Below, piece after piece: positions 15,596-23,713 of a DNA stretch of 64,000 bases. The DNA is from Marinobacter sp. BGYM27. Its GTDB lineage: Bacteria; Pseudomonadota; Gammaproteobacteria; Pseudomonadales; Oleiphilaceae. The stretch is taken from the NCBI GenBank assembly GCA_025153445.1, contig JANZNS010000002.1:310001-374000 (forward strand), read 5' to 3'. Both the position numbers and the translations under genes were made by a program. How positions within the stretch are numbered: position 1 is the first letter of the stretch; every line of letters starts with the position of its first letter. The notes below the pieces were generated by a model. It searched no databases and was not told the origin of the DNA. It worked only from the letters and a program-made list of their open reading frames with translations.

Positions 15596-17342
15596 TTACG
15601 TCAAGATTGCGAAGGACTACGCCCGGGCGGCGGTGCGCGATAAGAAGCGGAAAAAGCACGGCCGGCTGATACGCGAAGCCTCCCAGCGCTTTCTGGATGA
15701 CCTGAAGCGGGCCCGGAAAAAGACCTGTCCGTTCTTCTTTGACCCTTGGCATGCAAACGATCCGTGCGACTTCATCGAAAAACTGCCCCACGTTGAAGGC
15801 AAGTGGGACACGCCAACGATTGTGATGCACCCGTCACACGTCTTCTTTGTGGTCCAGCTCTTCGGATTCCGGAAGCGTGAGCCGGTATACATCGAGGGCT
15901 GGGGCGAAGACGGGATGTTCCACCCGCGCCGGTACACCTCAGCGTTGTTCGCGGTTGCCCGGAAGAACGCCAAATCAACACTGGCATCCGGAATCCTGAA
16001 CTATTGCCTGTGCTGCGAACCGGAAGAGGGCGCCCAGGTCATCAGTGCTGCGACCACATTCCCGCAGGCGTCGATAATCTTTAACACCGCCAAACGCATG
16101 GTCGAAAAGACGCCGGACATGCGAGAGGCATTTGGCCTTGAATGTTGGGCCAAGTCGATCAGCCGGTTCGAGTCGGGCGGCAGCTTCAAGCCAATCCACG
16201 CCAAAGCATCAACTCAGGATGGTCTGAACCCGTCGCATGTTGGGCTCGATGAGATTCATGCTCACAAGACAGCGGACCTGCTGAACGTTCTGACCTCGGC
16301 CGCCGGCGCGCGCGGTAACCCGCTCTGGCTCTACACAACCACAGAGGGTTACACCAATCCCGGCCCTTGGGCTGAGATCCGAATGTTTGCCAAGCGTCTG
16401 CTGGCTGGCCTGTTCAACAACGATGCCGATCACTTCCTGGTTGTCTTCTATGCGGTAGACGACGAGGACAAAACTGCCGGGATCAAATCGGACGACGAGT
16501 TCGATGAAAAGATCTGGATCAAAGCCAATCCGCTGATGGATGTGAACCCCCATCTGCTTTCTGCGATTCGCAAGGAAGCGGTGGAGGCGAAGCAGATGCC
16601 GTCGAAGTTGGCGGAGTTCCGGATTAAGCGACTCAACCGCCCAGCGTCAACTGCTGACGGATGGATCGATCTGAACAAGTGGAAGTTGTGTGGCGGTGAA
16701 GTTGACCTCGAGTGGCTGGCGGATTACCCCTGCTGGGCTGGACTCGACCTCGCATCAACTCAAGATATTGCGGCCCTTCGATTGGTCTGGAATGTCGAGG
16801 GCATCACTTATACCTGGGGCATCCGTTGGGCACCAGAGAGTGCAGTGGCCTATCGAACAGAGCGCGGCACCGTTCCTTATGCGGCCTGGGCCGAGTCAGG
16901 GCTGCTGAAACAGACCGAAGGTAACGTTATCGATTATGCCGTGGTTGAGGCCGATATTCTTGGTGTTTGTGAACGCTTCAACGTTCAGCTCATGGCTTAC
17001 GACAAATGGAATGCGACCGACTTGGTCAACCGCCTGGTGGCCGCTGAGATCCCTCTAATCGAGTTTATCCAAGGCCCGAAATCGTATCACCCAGCAATGC
17101 AAGCGCTGGAGCTGGCCTATGTTGCGGGCAATTTAGCCCATGGTGGCGATCCACTGCTGAACTGGTGTGCTTCTAATATTGTGGCCCGCCGGGATCAAAA
17201 CCTGAACATGGCCCCTGATAAAAAGCGCTCTGCCGACAAGATCGATGACATGGCCGCTCTGCTAATGGCAGTTGGTGTGATGCAAGCCGAGTGCGACCCG
17301 ATTGATATTGATTCCTTTCTCTCTGACCCACTGGTGCTTTAA
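15588..17342 (+). CDS. Terminase large subunit
   Basis: The 584-residue packaging ATPase and nuclease contains the Walker A-like ARKNAKST near residue 125 and the Walker B-like GLDEIHAHK near 220. The C-terminal nuclease half has WAGLDLASTQDIAAL and DKWNATD with conserved aspartates, and ends KKRSADKIDDMAALLMA. This pattern belongs to the HK97/YmfN group. The GTG start at 15588 matches the family start (VRDYVKIAKDYA); a longer frame from 15543 overlaps the small subunit and is less likely. Confidence 0.93.
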   Translation: MRDYVKIAKDYARAAVRDKKRKKHGRLIREASQRFLDDLKRARKKTCPFFFDPWHANDPCDFIEKLPHVEGKWDTPTIVMHPSHVFFVVQLFGFRKREPVYIEGWGEDGMFHPRRYTSALFAVARKNAKSTLASGILNYCLCCEPEEGAQVISAATTFPQASIIFNTAKRMVEKTPDMREAFGLECWAKSISRFESGGSFKPIHAKASTQDGLNPSHVGLDEIHAHKTADLLNVLTSAAGARGNPLWLYTTTEGYTNPGPWAEIRMFAKRLLAGLFNNDADHFLVVFYAVDDEDKTAGIKSDDEFDEKIWIKANPLMDVNPHLLSAIRKEAVEAKQMPSKLAEFRIKRLNRPASTADGWIDLNKWKLCGGEVDLEWLADYPCWAGLDLASTQDIAALRLVWNVEGITYTWGIRWAPESAVAYRTERGTVPYAAWAESGLLKQTEGNVIDYAVVEADILGVCERFNVQLMAYDKWNATDLVNRLVAAEIPLIEFIQGPKSYHPAMQALELAYVAGNLAHGGDPLLNWCASNIVARRDQNLNMAPDKKRSADKIDDMAALLMAVGVMQAECDPIDIDSFLSDPLVL

Positions 17343-18574
17343 TGAGCCTATTCACCGCGTTCAGCGGATTCTTTCGATCGCCGGGCGCGCCTCCACGAGT
17401 TGACGGGCTTCAAACCGGTATCCCTGGCGGGTACGGCACCACGGCTGCTGCCGAAGTTTCGTTTGATACCGCCATGCAGATCAGTCCGGTGTGGGCCGCG
17501 GTGAAGTTGATATCTGAGTCAATTGGCTCCATGCCCTTTAACGTCTACAAGGTCACGGACAAAGGTCGCGAAATTGCTACAGATCACCCGCTTCACCGGG
17601 TGCTCACCTCAAACCCCAACCAGTACCAGACAGATGTGGAGTTCTGGGAGTCGCTGGCCCTGAACCTGGCTATCAGCGGGAACGCTTACGCAATCATTCA
17701 GCGTTCTGGCTCGCGCATTGTTGGCCTGCTTCCGGTCTCATCTGCGCAGGTTGAAACTACGTTGCTGTCGGACGGCACGGTGATACATAGCTACACCAGC
17801 GGCGCAAACGTCAAGGTGTACAGCTCTGAGTCGATGTGGCACGTCAAGCTATTTGGCAATGGCATTGTGGGGCTGTCCCCACTGTCCTATGCCCGCAACT
17901 CAATTGGTATCGCTATTGCTGCTGACAACCGGGTCAGCAAGGTTTACAGCAACGGCGCTAAGCCCTCCGGCATACTGACGATCGATAAAACGCTGACGAA
18001 AGATCAGCGAACCCAAGTGCGCAGCGCGTTCGCAGGGTTAGAGGAGGGAAACGAAGACAAGCTGTTCGTGCTTGAGGCCGGGATGAACTACACCCCCGTC
18101 AGCATGAGCCCGCAGGACATCGAGTTGCTTGATTCTCGACGCTTCCAGATTGAAGACATTGGCCGCTTCTTCGGAGTGCCTTCAATTCTTTTGAACCAAA
18201 CATTTGGCCAGTCATCCCTTGGCTCCAATGTTTACGAAATTCTGTCTGCCTTCTACAAACTGAATCTCCGTCCTTATCTCGAGAAGTTCGAAGCCTCGGT
18301 TCCCCGCTGGCTGATGAGCTCCGATGACGCGTCAAAGCACGAGTGCGAATTTGATTTTGATGCGGCGCTCCTGCGCGCTGATCTGAAGACCCGAATGGAA
18401 GCCAACCGAATTGCCATTAACTCGGGCCAGTCCACACCAAACGAAGCCCGCATCAGCGAAGGCAAGCCCGCCCTTAAGGGGGGCGACAAACTACTTATCC
18501 AGGGTGCAATGGTGCCTATTCAGCAAGCCGGGCAAAAGCCTGTGGAGATGCCCAATGAAGCGCAAGAATCTTAG
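17342..18574 (+). CDS. Portal protein, HK97 family
   Basis: The 410-residue protein forms the ring at the unique capsid vertex through which DNA enters. Typical portal features include SPVWAAVKLISESIGSMPF, HPLHRVLTSNPN and IGRFFGVPSILLNQ. Its ATG overlaps the terminase stop. It is followed by protease and capsid genes in the usual HK97 order. Confidence 0.94.
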   Translation: MSLFTAFSGFFRSPGAPPRVDGLQTGIPGGYGTTAAAEVSFDTAMQISPVWAAVKLISESIGSMPFNVYKVTDKGREIATDHPLHRVLTSNPNQYQTDVEFWESLALNLAISGNAYAIIQRSGSRIVGLLPVSSAQVETTLLSDGTVIHSYTSGANVKVYSSESMWHVKLFGNGIVGLSPLSYARNSIGIAIAADNRVSKVYSNGAKPSGILTIDKTLTKDQRTQVRSAFAGLEEGNEDKLFVLEAGMNYTPVSMSPQDIELLDSRRFQIEDIGRFFGVPSILLNQTFGQSSLGSNVYEILSAFYKLNLRPYLEKFEASVPRWLMSSDDASKHECEFDFDAALLRADLKTRMEANRIAINSGQSTPNEARISEGKPALKGGDKLLIQGAMVPIQQAGQKPVEMPNEAQES

Positions 18575-19211
18575 CCTCAACGAAACTGAATTGAAGATGG
18601 TCGGCGACGGCCGAAAGTTTTCGGGCTACGCCTCCGTATTTGGCGGAGTCGACAGCTACGGCGACACCATTATGCCCGGCGCATACAAAGGCACTATTGG
18701 CGAAAGGGCTCGCCCTATTGCCATGCGCTGGAATCACTTCGGGCCAATCATCGGAAAGTGGACAAAGTTCGAAGAGGATGAAACCGGGCTATTTGTTGAG
18801 GGCGAATTGACGCTAGGTCATTCCGTTGCAGAGGACGCATACGCGCTACTTAAGCACGGTGCGGTTACCGGCCTGTCGATTGGCTATAGGGCTATTAAAG
18901 AAATAGAGAATGAGACTGGCGGATACGATCTTCAAGAGATTGATCTTGTTGAGATCAGTATTGTCGAGTCTCCTGCAGATCTGGCCGCCCAAGTTGGAAA
19001 TGTTAAAGCTGCCATTGGCGAAGCCGAATCATTAAAACAGATTGAAGCCCTGCTGCGTGATGCTGCCGGGTTCTCAAGGGCTGATGCGACAGCGCTGGTG
19101 GCGCGCATCAAGTCTCTGTCTCGCGGTGAGCGCGACGACGAAACCAAGACCAGCGAACTGTTGGCTGTCATCCAGGCAGCAACAAATCAAATCACCGCGA
19201 GGAAATCATAA
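18555..19211 (+). CDS. HK97-family prohead protease
   Basis: The 218-residue serine protease matures the prohead. The family motifs are visible: KFSGYASVFGGVDSYGDTI, the catalytic histidine in MRWNH, the catalytic serine in GLSIGYR and the IVESPADLAAQ segment. ATG 18555 lies within the end of the portal gene; a longer frame from 18411 is an artefact. It overlaps the capsid gene by one base. Confidence 0.92.
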   Translation: MKRKNLSLNETELKMVGDGRKFSGYASVFGGVDSYGDTIMPGAYKGTIGERARPIAMRWNHFGPIIGKWTKFEEDETGLFVEGELTLGHSVAEDAYALLKHGAVTGLSIGYRAIKEIENETGGYDLQEIDLVEISIVESPADLAAQVGNVKAAIGEAESLKQIEALLRDAAGFSRADATALVARIKSLSRGERDDETKTSELLAVIQAATNQITARKS

Positions 19212-20353
19212 TGGAAGTCTCTGAGATCAAGACGGCGCTTGATGCGCAAGGCGAAGCCATCAAAGCAGCGATGGCAAAGTATGACCAGGAGTTGGCTGAA
19301 CACGGCAAGGCCTCAACTGAGCTAACTGGACAGATTGATGAACTTTCTGGTCAGTACAAAGCTCTGCGTGATGAGATCGCCGATTTGGCGCAGCGCCAGA
19401 CACCGGCTGGTGGTGAAGCTGACATAGTAAAGACAGCGGGCGCCGAGTTCATCAATTCGGATCAATTCAAGTCATTGGCAACTGGCGAGCGCGAAAAGGC
19501 ACGGTTCGAGGTTAAGAACACTGTCGTCACCGGTGAGAATATGCCGTTTGAGATGCAGCGCCCCGGGGTGATCCCTGGCAGCTTTGCGCCTCTGACCATT
19601 CGTCAGCAGATCCCTACCATCACCGTGGCAAGCAACTCGGTCAGCTCGCTCCGCGAATTGGCCAACACCAATAGTGCTTCCGAAACAGCAGAGGGCACAG
19701 CTAAGCCTGAATCTGCCATCACGTTCGAGCCATACAACGTGCAAATTGAGACCGTGGCTCATTGGATCAAGGTTTCGAATCAGCTTCTGGCTGATGCCCC
19801 TGCTGTGGCTGCGTACATTGATACCCGGTTGCGTGACGGGCTTGCCCAACGCATTGACCGGCAGTTGTTACTTGGGAATGGCACAACTCCAAACCTTTCC
19901 GGTCTGACCGATGCTGGCAACTTCACAGCATTTACTCCGACCTCCGGCGCCAACCTTGTTGAGTCCATCAATAAGGCGAAGTACAACCGCTGGGCTGTAG
20001 GTGAGGTGGTGGATACCGTCATCGTTAACCCAGCCGATTGGGCGGAAATGGAACTGCTGCGTGAAGGCGCTGGCTCAGGAGCTTATCTGTACGGCGCCCC
20101 GGGCACGAATGCCGGCGCCCAGCCGTTCGGTGTATCGGTGGTAATGTCTCAGCACATGCCTGCCGGAAGCTTCCTGATCGGCAGCCTTCGCACATCGGCC
20201 ATCATCTATCAGCGCCAAGGTGCGGTGGTAGAAATGGGCTTCGTGAACGATGACTTCACTAAGAACTTGGTGACCATTCGCGCCGAAGAGCGTCTTGGCC
20301 TGGGCGTTGATCGTCCTGCTGGGATTATGTACGGCGACATCACCGCAGCGTAA
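19211..20353 (+). CDS. Major capsid protein, HK97 fold
   Basis: The 380-residue protein has an N-terminal coiled-coil delta domain (residues 1-65: AMAKYDQELAEHGKASTEL and so on) probably removed by the protease. The HK97-type capsid body follows (RQQIPTITVASNSVSSLRE, IDRQLLLGNGTTPN, LRTSAIIYQRQGAVVEMG). Length and order with portal and protease are normal. Confidence 0.94.
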   Translation: MEVSEIKTALDAQGEAIKAAMAKYDQELAEHGKASTELTGQIDELSGQYKALRDEIADLAQRQTPAGGEADIVKTAGAEFINSDQFKSLATGEREKARFEVKNTVVTGENMPFEMQRPGVIPGSFAPLTIRQQIPTITVASNSVSSLRELANTNSASETAEGTAKPESAITFEPYNVQIETVAHWIKVSNQLLADAPAVAAYIDTRLRDGLAQRIDRQLLLGNGTTPNLSGLTDAGNFTAFTPTSGANLVESINKAKYNRWAVGEVVDTVIVNPADWAEMELLREGAGSGAYLYGAPGTNAGAQPFGVSVVMSQHMPAGSFLIGSLRTSAIIYQRQGAVVEMGFVNDDFTKNLVTIRAEERLGLGVDRPAGIMYGDITAA

Positions 20354-20361
20354 TCAGGGTG

Positions 20362-20384
20362 GGCCGGGGCAACCCGGCCTTTCT
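20362..20384 (+). terminator. Hairpin after the capsid gene, attenuator-like
   Basis: GGCCGGG (20362-20368), tetraloop GCAA, CCCGGCC (20373-20379), then TTTCT. The stem is strong but the T-run is short, so it may be a partial terminator or an mRNA stabiliser for the highly expressed capsid message. Confidence 0.55.
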
Positions 20385-20398
20385 ATCTGGAGACAATC

Positions 20399-20641
20399 AT
20401 GAAGTGCAAAGCCATCAAAGACTTTCTGCATGATGAACTCGGCAGAATCAAGGCCGGGCAAGAATTTGAAGCAAACGCAGCCCAACTATCTGGAGTGCGG
20501 CCGTTCGTCGAAGTTTACAAGACAAAAGTAATTCATGAGGTGCCCGACAATGTCAGTGATGACTCTGGAACAGATCAAGCATCACCTAAGGCTGGAGCTG
20601 GACGACGAAAGTCAGGACGCGCATCTCGAAAATCTGAGTGA
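20399..20641 (+). CDS. Small head protein, unknown
   Basis: The 80-residue protein has a compact N-terminal part (KDFLHDELGRIKAGQEFEANAAQLSGVRPFVEVY) and a Lys/Arg/Ser tail. It begins with TGGAG upstream of the ATG. Small proteins at this place, after the capsid gene, are common in HK97-type head modules. Its last 92 bases are also coding in another frame for the connector gene. Confidence 0.55.
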   Translation: MKCKAIKDFLHDELGRIKAGQEFEANAAQLSGVRPFVEVYKTKVIHEVPDNVSDDSGTDQASPKAGAGRRKSGRASRKSE

Positions 20642-20864
20642 AGCCGCCGAAGATTACGCAGCTCAATACATCGGACAAAGCATTCCCTGGAAAGATAGTG
20701 AAGGTGAAGATGTTCCGGTCCCTGCGTCCATCAAAGCTGCGTTGCTGCTTGTGATTGGCGATCTTTATGAAAACCGTGAAGCGCAGATAGTCGGCACTAT
20801 ACGTGCGGACAATCCAGCCGTAGAGCGTTTGCTTCACTTCTACCGTGTAGGGATGGGGGTTTAG
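20550..20864 (+). CDS. Head-tail connector (gp6-like)
   Basis: The 104-residue helical protein matches the gp6-like connector pattern: LEQIKHHLRLELDDESQDAHLENLSEAAEDYAAQYIG, then PASIKAALLLVIGDLYENRE. ATG 20550 follows GAGG. The gene starts inside the preceding ORF. It should form the connector ring below the portal. Confidence 0.85.
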   Translation: MSVMTLEQIKHHLRLELDDESQDAHLENLSEAAEDYAAQYIGQSIPWKDSEGEDVPVPASIKAALLLVIGDLYENREAQIVGTIRADNPAVERLLHFYRVGMGV

Positions 20865-20865
20865 C

Positions 20866-21198
20866 ATGCGATCCGGCAGCCTCCGTCACCGAGTAGAAAT
20901 CCAGAAGCCTGTAACTGCTCAGAACCCGAACACGGGGTCCATGGTTGTTACTTGGCAAGAAGTTGCACAAGTTTGGGCATCAGTCGAACCACTGAGCGCC
21001 CGAGAGTTTATCTCTGCCCAGGCCGGCCAATCGGAAATCAACGCTCGAATCGTCATCCGATACCGTCCTGGCATTACCGCTGCCATGCGAATCATTCACC
21101 GCGAGCAGGTTTTTAACATCGAGGGCGTGCTGCCGGATGCCGGCTCTGGCCTCGAATACCTAGCGCTACCAGTATCGACGGGGGTCAACGATGGCTGA
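20866..21198 (+). CDS. Head closure / head-tail adaptor protein
   Basis: The 110-residue protein has the typical SPP1 gp16-like opening GSLRHRVEIQKPV, then WASVEPLSAREF and IHREQVFNIEGV. It closes the head and joins the tail. It lies between connector and gp10-like genes, as usual. Confidence 0.87.
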   Translation: MRSGSLRHRVEIQKPVTAQNPNTGSMVVTWQEVAQVWASVEPLSAREFISAQAGQSEINARIVIRYRPGITAAMRIIHREQVFNIEGVLPDAGSGLEYLALPVSTGVNDG

Positions 21199-21718
21199 CT
21201 CAGTGACGTTTGATGTGAGCGGGTTGAACGCGCTGGCGGATCGGCTCGCCACAATACAGGACGACATCAAGTACAAAGGTGGCCGATTCGCACTGCGAAA
21301 GGCAGCCAACTTAGTAAGGGATGCTGCAAAAGCAAATGCTCGGTCAATCAATGACCCGGCGACGCCGGAAGATATCGCAGAAAACATCGCGGTGCGCTGG
21401 TCATCCCGTCGATTCAAGCGAACTGGCGATTTGATGTTCCGGGTGGGTGTTCGTGGTGGGGCGAAGGAATACGCCAAGACTCGGGAGAATGCCCGCAAGC
21501 AACGCGTCGGCAAAAGCTATCCGACAGGTGGCGACAAAACCAACCCTGGTGGCGATACCTGGCACTGGCGGTTGGTTGAATTTGGTAGTGAGACGAATGC
21601 AGCCCGTCCGTTTCTGCGTCCTGCTCTGGCAAGTAATATCGACCGGGCATCCCGTGAATTCGTGAACCAATATGGTAAGGCGCTGGACCGCGCTATTAAA
21701 CGGGCAGGGGGTAAATAA
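21191..21718 (+). CDS. HK97 gp10-like tail-joining protein
   Basis: The 175-residue protein has the family pattern ALRKAANLVRDAAKANA near the N-terminus and a C-terminal HWRLVEFGSETNAARPFLRPAL. In HK97-type phages such proteins act in head-tail joining. It overlaps the genes on both sides by one to eight bases. Confidence 0.88.
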   Translation: MADSVTFDVSGLNALADRLATIQDDIKYKGGRFALRKAANLVRDAAKANARSINDPATPEDIAENIAVRWSSRRFKRTGDLMFRVGVRGGAKEYAKTRENARKQRVGKSYPTGGDKTNPGGDTWHWRLVEFGSETNAARPFLRPALASNIDRASREFVNQYGKALDRAIKRAGGK

Positions 21719-22083
21719 TGTTTCCTCCCATTTTCGCGGTTTGTGCTGCAGATGCTGAAGTCCTGACAGTCCTCGGCGCCAACCCCGTTAGGCTGTTTCC
21801 TTTTGGTGAAGCCCCTCAAAACGTAACCGCGCCCTATGCCGTCTGGCAGGTTATTTCCGGGCAGCCAGAGAACTTCATTTCCGACCGCCCCGACATTGAT
21901 GAGTTCACGCTACAGGTCGACGTGTATGGCAATACCGACACTGAAGTGACCGCCGCCGCAATTGCGATCCGAAACGCCGTAGAGCTGCAGGCCAACATCG
22001 GCAGTTGGGGAGGGCAGAACAAAGACCCTGCCACCGGCCGCTACCGCATCCGATTTGATATCGACTGGCTTACGCCTCGATAA
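21718..22083 (+). CDS. Tail completion protein (DUF3168-like)
   Basis: The 121-residue protein has the DUF3168 pattern, including APYAVWQVISGQPENF and FTLQVDVYGNTDTEVTAAAIAIRNAV. Such proteins cap the tail tube end that meets the head. It ends just before a terminator. Confidence 0.85.
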   Translation: MFPPIFAVCAADAEVLTVLGANPVRLFPFGEAPQNVTAPYAVWQVISGQPENFISDRPDIDEFTLQVDVYGNTDTEVTAAAIAIRNAVELQANIGSWGGQNKDPATGRYRIRFDIDWLTPR

Positions 22084-22097
22084 ACGACCCCCAACCA

Positions 22098-22121
22098 AAC
22101 CCGCCACGCGCGGGTTTTTTT
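22098..22121 (+). terminator. Terminator between connector and tail genes
   Basis: AACCCGC (22098-22104), loop CACGC, GCGGGTT (22110-22116), with Ts to 22121. A second small hairpin, GCCCC-TTT-GGGGC (22136-22148), touches the GGAGG of the tail tube gene. Confidence 0.75.
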
Positions 22122-22161
22122 ATGCCCCACAGATAGCCCCTTTGGGGCGGAGGAATACCAA

Positions 22162-22635
22162 GTGTCAAAACTCACGCAAGGCACCTACATCTATTTCATC
22201 GATCCGGCGGATGAATCTGTCGTTCAAGTGAAGCAAGCCACCAATTTCAACCCTGGCGGCGCGCCAGCGGACCAGATCGATACAACGCCGCTTGAAGCTA
22301 ACGACCGGGAGTACCGTCGTGGGCTACGCACGCCTGGTCAGGCATCGCTAACCATCAACGCTGATCCGAACGAACCGTCCCACATTCGTCTTCACGAACT
22401 CTCCAACGATGACACGGTTGACAAGTTCAAGCTGGTTGTCGGGTGGAGTGACGGCACGGCACCCCCAACAGTTGCTGCTGGTGAGCTTGAACTTCCGGAT
22501 ACGCGCACCTGGTGTGATCTTGATGTTTACGTTGCCGACTTCCCGTTCGACTTCTCGTCGAATCAGGTAGTGAAGACTGAGGTCTCACTGCAACGCACCG
22601 GCAAGCTCAACTGGACCAAAAAGGTACCGTTATGA
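22162..22635 (+). CDS. Major tail tube protein
   Basis: The 157-residue protein forms the tail tube. GTG 22162 has GGAGG upstream. The opening LTQGTYIYFIDP and the DTTPLEANDREYRRGLRTPGQ segment match lambda gpV-like/Siphoviridae tail tube proteins (compare the usual D.T.....r......G). Position before the G/GT chaperones and the tape measure gene supports the assignment. Confidence 0.85.
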   Translation: MSKLTQGTYIYFIDPADESVVQVKQATNFNPGGAPADQIDTTPLEANDREYRRGLRTPGQASLTINADPNEPSHIRLHELSNDDTVDKFKLVVGWSDGTAPPTVAAGELELPDTRTWCDLDVYVADFPFDFSSNQVVKTEVSLQRTGKLNWTKKVPL

Positions 22636-22982
22636 ACCTGACGATTGATTCACTGAATGATATGGGCGCCTTTACCGGCGCCCCGGTTGAGAAGGAAATC
22701 ACCTGGAAAAAAGGGAAGGAAGAGCTTAAGGCCACTGTATTCGTTCGACCGCTTTCGTATCAGTCGGCGGTCAGTGATCTTACCTCTCTGAATCAGAAGA
22801 AGGATGCACTGGCCGGCCGTATCGCTGCGAGCATTGTGGATGAGGACGGGAAGCCCATCTTTACCCCTGATGACATTACTGGTGACGCTGATCCTGCGCG
22901 CGGCGCTTTGGATGGCAATCTTACAATGGCACTGCTGAATGTGATCGGGGAGGTAAACGGCGCGGGAAAGACGAAGAGCTGA
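22632..22982 (+). CDS. Tail assembly chaperone, lambda G-like
   Basis: The 116-residue protein is the zero-frame product (G). It binds the tape measure protein during tail assembly. The frame ends NGAGKTKS and stop, directly after the slippery heptamer GGGAAAG at 22964-22970. A minor fraction of ribosomes should shift -1 there and make a GT fusion ending at 23284. The body has EITWKKGKEELKATVFVRPLSYQSAVSDL, typical of lambdoid chaperones. Confidence 0.88.
   Translation: MNLTIDSLNDMGAFTGAPVEKEITWKKGKEELKATVFVRPLSYQSAVSDLTSLNQKKDALAGRIAASIVDEDGKPIFTPDDITGDADPARGALDGNLTMALLNVIGEVNGAGKTKS
22964..22970 (+). promoter_or_regulatory. Programmed -1 frameshift site GGGAAAG
   Basis: The heptamer lies as G-GGA-AAG in the G frame, the same slippery sequence used in phage lambda gene G. 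It is four codons before the G stop codon. The -1 frame is open across the site and continues as DEELSETDEVWCELVL into the T part. No downstream stimulatory structure was modelled. Confidence 0.85.
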
Positions 22983-23284
22983 GCGAAACTGATGAGGTGT
23001 GGTGCGAGCTGGTTCTTTGCGGGATCGGTGGCCGCACCATCGCCGAAGCAAAGAATCGACTCAGCTATGCCGAATTCATTACGTGGATGAAGTACCGATC
23101 AAAACGCGGCAGCTTTAATCTGGGCATGAGAGTAGAGCGAGGATCAGCGTTGCTCGCCACGCTGTACGCCAACCGGAACAGCAAGAATGGTGACTTCAAG
23201 CTATCTGACTTCATGCCCCACGATCACGAGCATCCGGACGATATGGAGCTAACCATTGAAGAGGCAATGGCGACCTGGCATTGA
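22970..23284 (+). CDS. Tail assembly T part, made as a G-T fusion by frameshift
   Basis: This is the -1 frame segment of about 104 residues joined to G at Lys/Asp after GGGAAAG. The T part has CGIGGRTIAEAKNRLSYAEFITWMKYRSKRGS, the pattern of lambda gpT-like tail assembly proteins. A GTG at 22997 could be taken for a start, but no good ribosome site precedes it, and expression as a GT fusion is the known mode. The whole fusion would span 22632-23284. Confidence 0.82.
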   Translation, partial: DEELSETDEVWCELVLCGIGGRTIAEAKNRLSYAEFITWMKYRSKRGSFNLGMRVERGSALLATLYANRNSKNGDFKLSDFMPHDHEHPDDMELTIEEAMATWH

Positions 23285-23326
23285 GCCTGCTAAATTGGGG
23301 GACAATCACCAATAAAAGGTAACGTC

Positions 23327-23632
23327 ATGAAGGTCTTGATAGCATTGGCGCTGTTCGGATTGCTTCTCACTGGGTGTGCCACTTCCGGGCGTCCAATCAA
23401 TCAAGATAAGGTCGACCAGATTCAGATCGGAGAAACAACTTTCGATCAGATGCAGGAGATCTTTGGGCCTCCTATTGCGCAGGGCTACGGCTCCGGAGGA
23501 AAGCTCACGGCAACTTGGTTCTACGTAAAGACCGGGGCTTTCATCGGAATACAGCAACAGAAGAATCTGGCCGTTCTCTTTGATGAAGAGAAGCGGGTGG
23601 AGGAATACACCTTTTCTGGAACGGGTGGTTAG
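23327..23632 (+). CDS. SmpA/OmlA(BamE)-like lipoprotein, tail-module cargo
   Basis: The 101-residue lipoprotein has a signal peptide with lipobox (ALFGLLLTGCATS, Cys17). Its SmpA/BamE-like fold has IQIGETTFDQMQEIFGPPI, followed by TWFYV and AVLFDEEKRVEEYTF. The protein should sit in the host outer membrane. It is inserted between GT and the tape measure gene, which are adjacent in lambda, and is followed by its own terminator. This layout is that of a moron that changes the host surface, perhaps blocking superinfection; that role is inferred. Confidence 0.8.
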   Translation: MKVLIALALFGLLLTGCATSGRPINQDKVDQIQIGETTFDQMQEIFGPPIAQGYGSGGKLTATWFYVKTGAFIGIQQQKNLAVLFDEEKRVEEYTFSGTGG

Positions 23633-23672
23633 GCGGACGCCTTACCCCACGCTCTCCTAACCTGATTACATA

Positions 23673-23697
23673 AACCTCGCTTCGGCGGGGTTTTTTT
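23673..23697 (+). terminator. Terminator after the lipoprotein gene
   Basis: AACCTCGC (23673-23680), loop TTCG, GCGGGGTT (23685-23692), with Ts to 23697. The tetraloop stem with T-run is a typical rho-independent terminator. It lies upstream of the tape measure gene, so late transcripts must read through it. Confidence 0.85.
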
Positions 23698-23713
23698 ATG
23701 CCTGGAGAAAAGC

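Noticed and set aside
22997-23284. Independent gene from GTG 22997
   Set aside because: No ribosome site, and the frame is open upstream to the GGGAAAG slippery site, so expression as a G-T fusion is the better reading.
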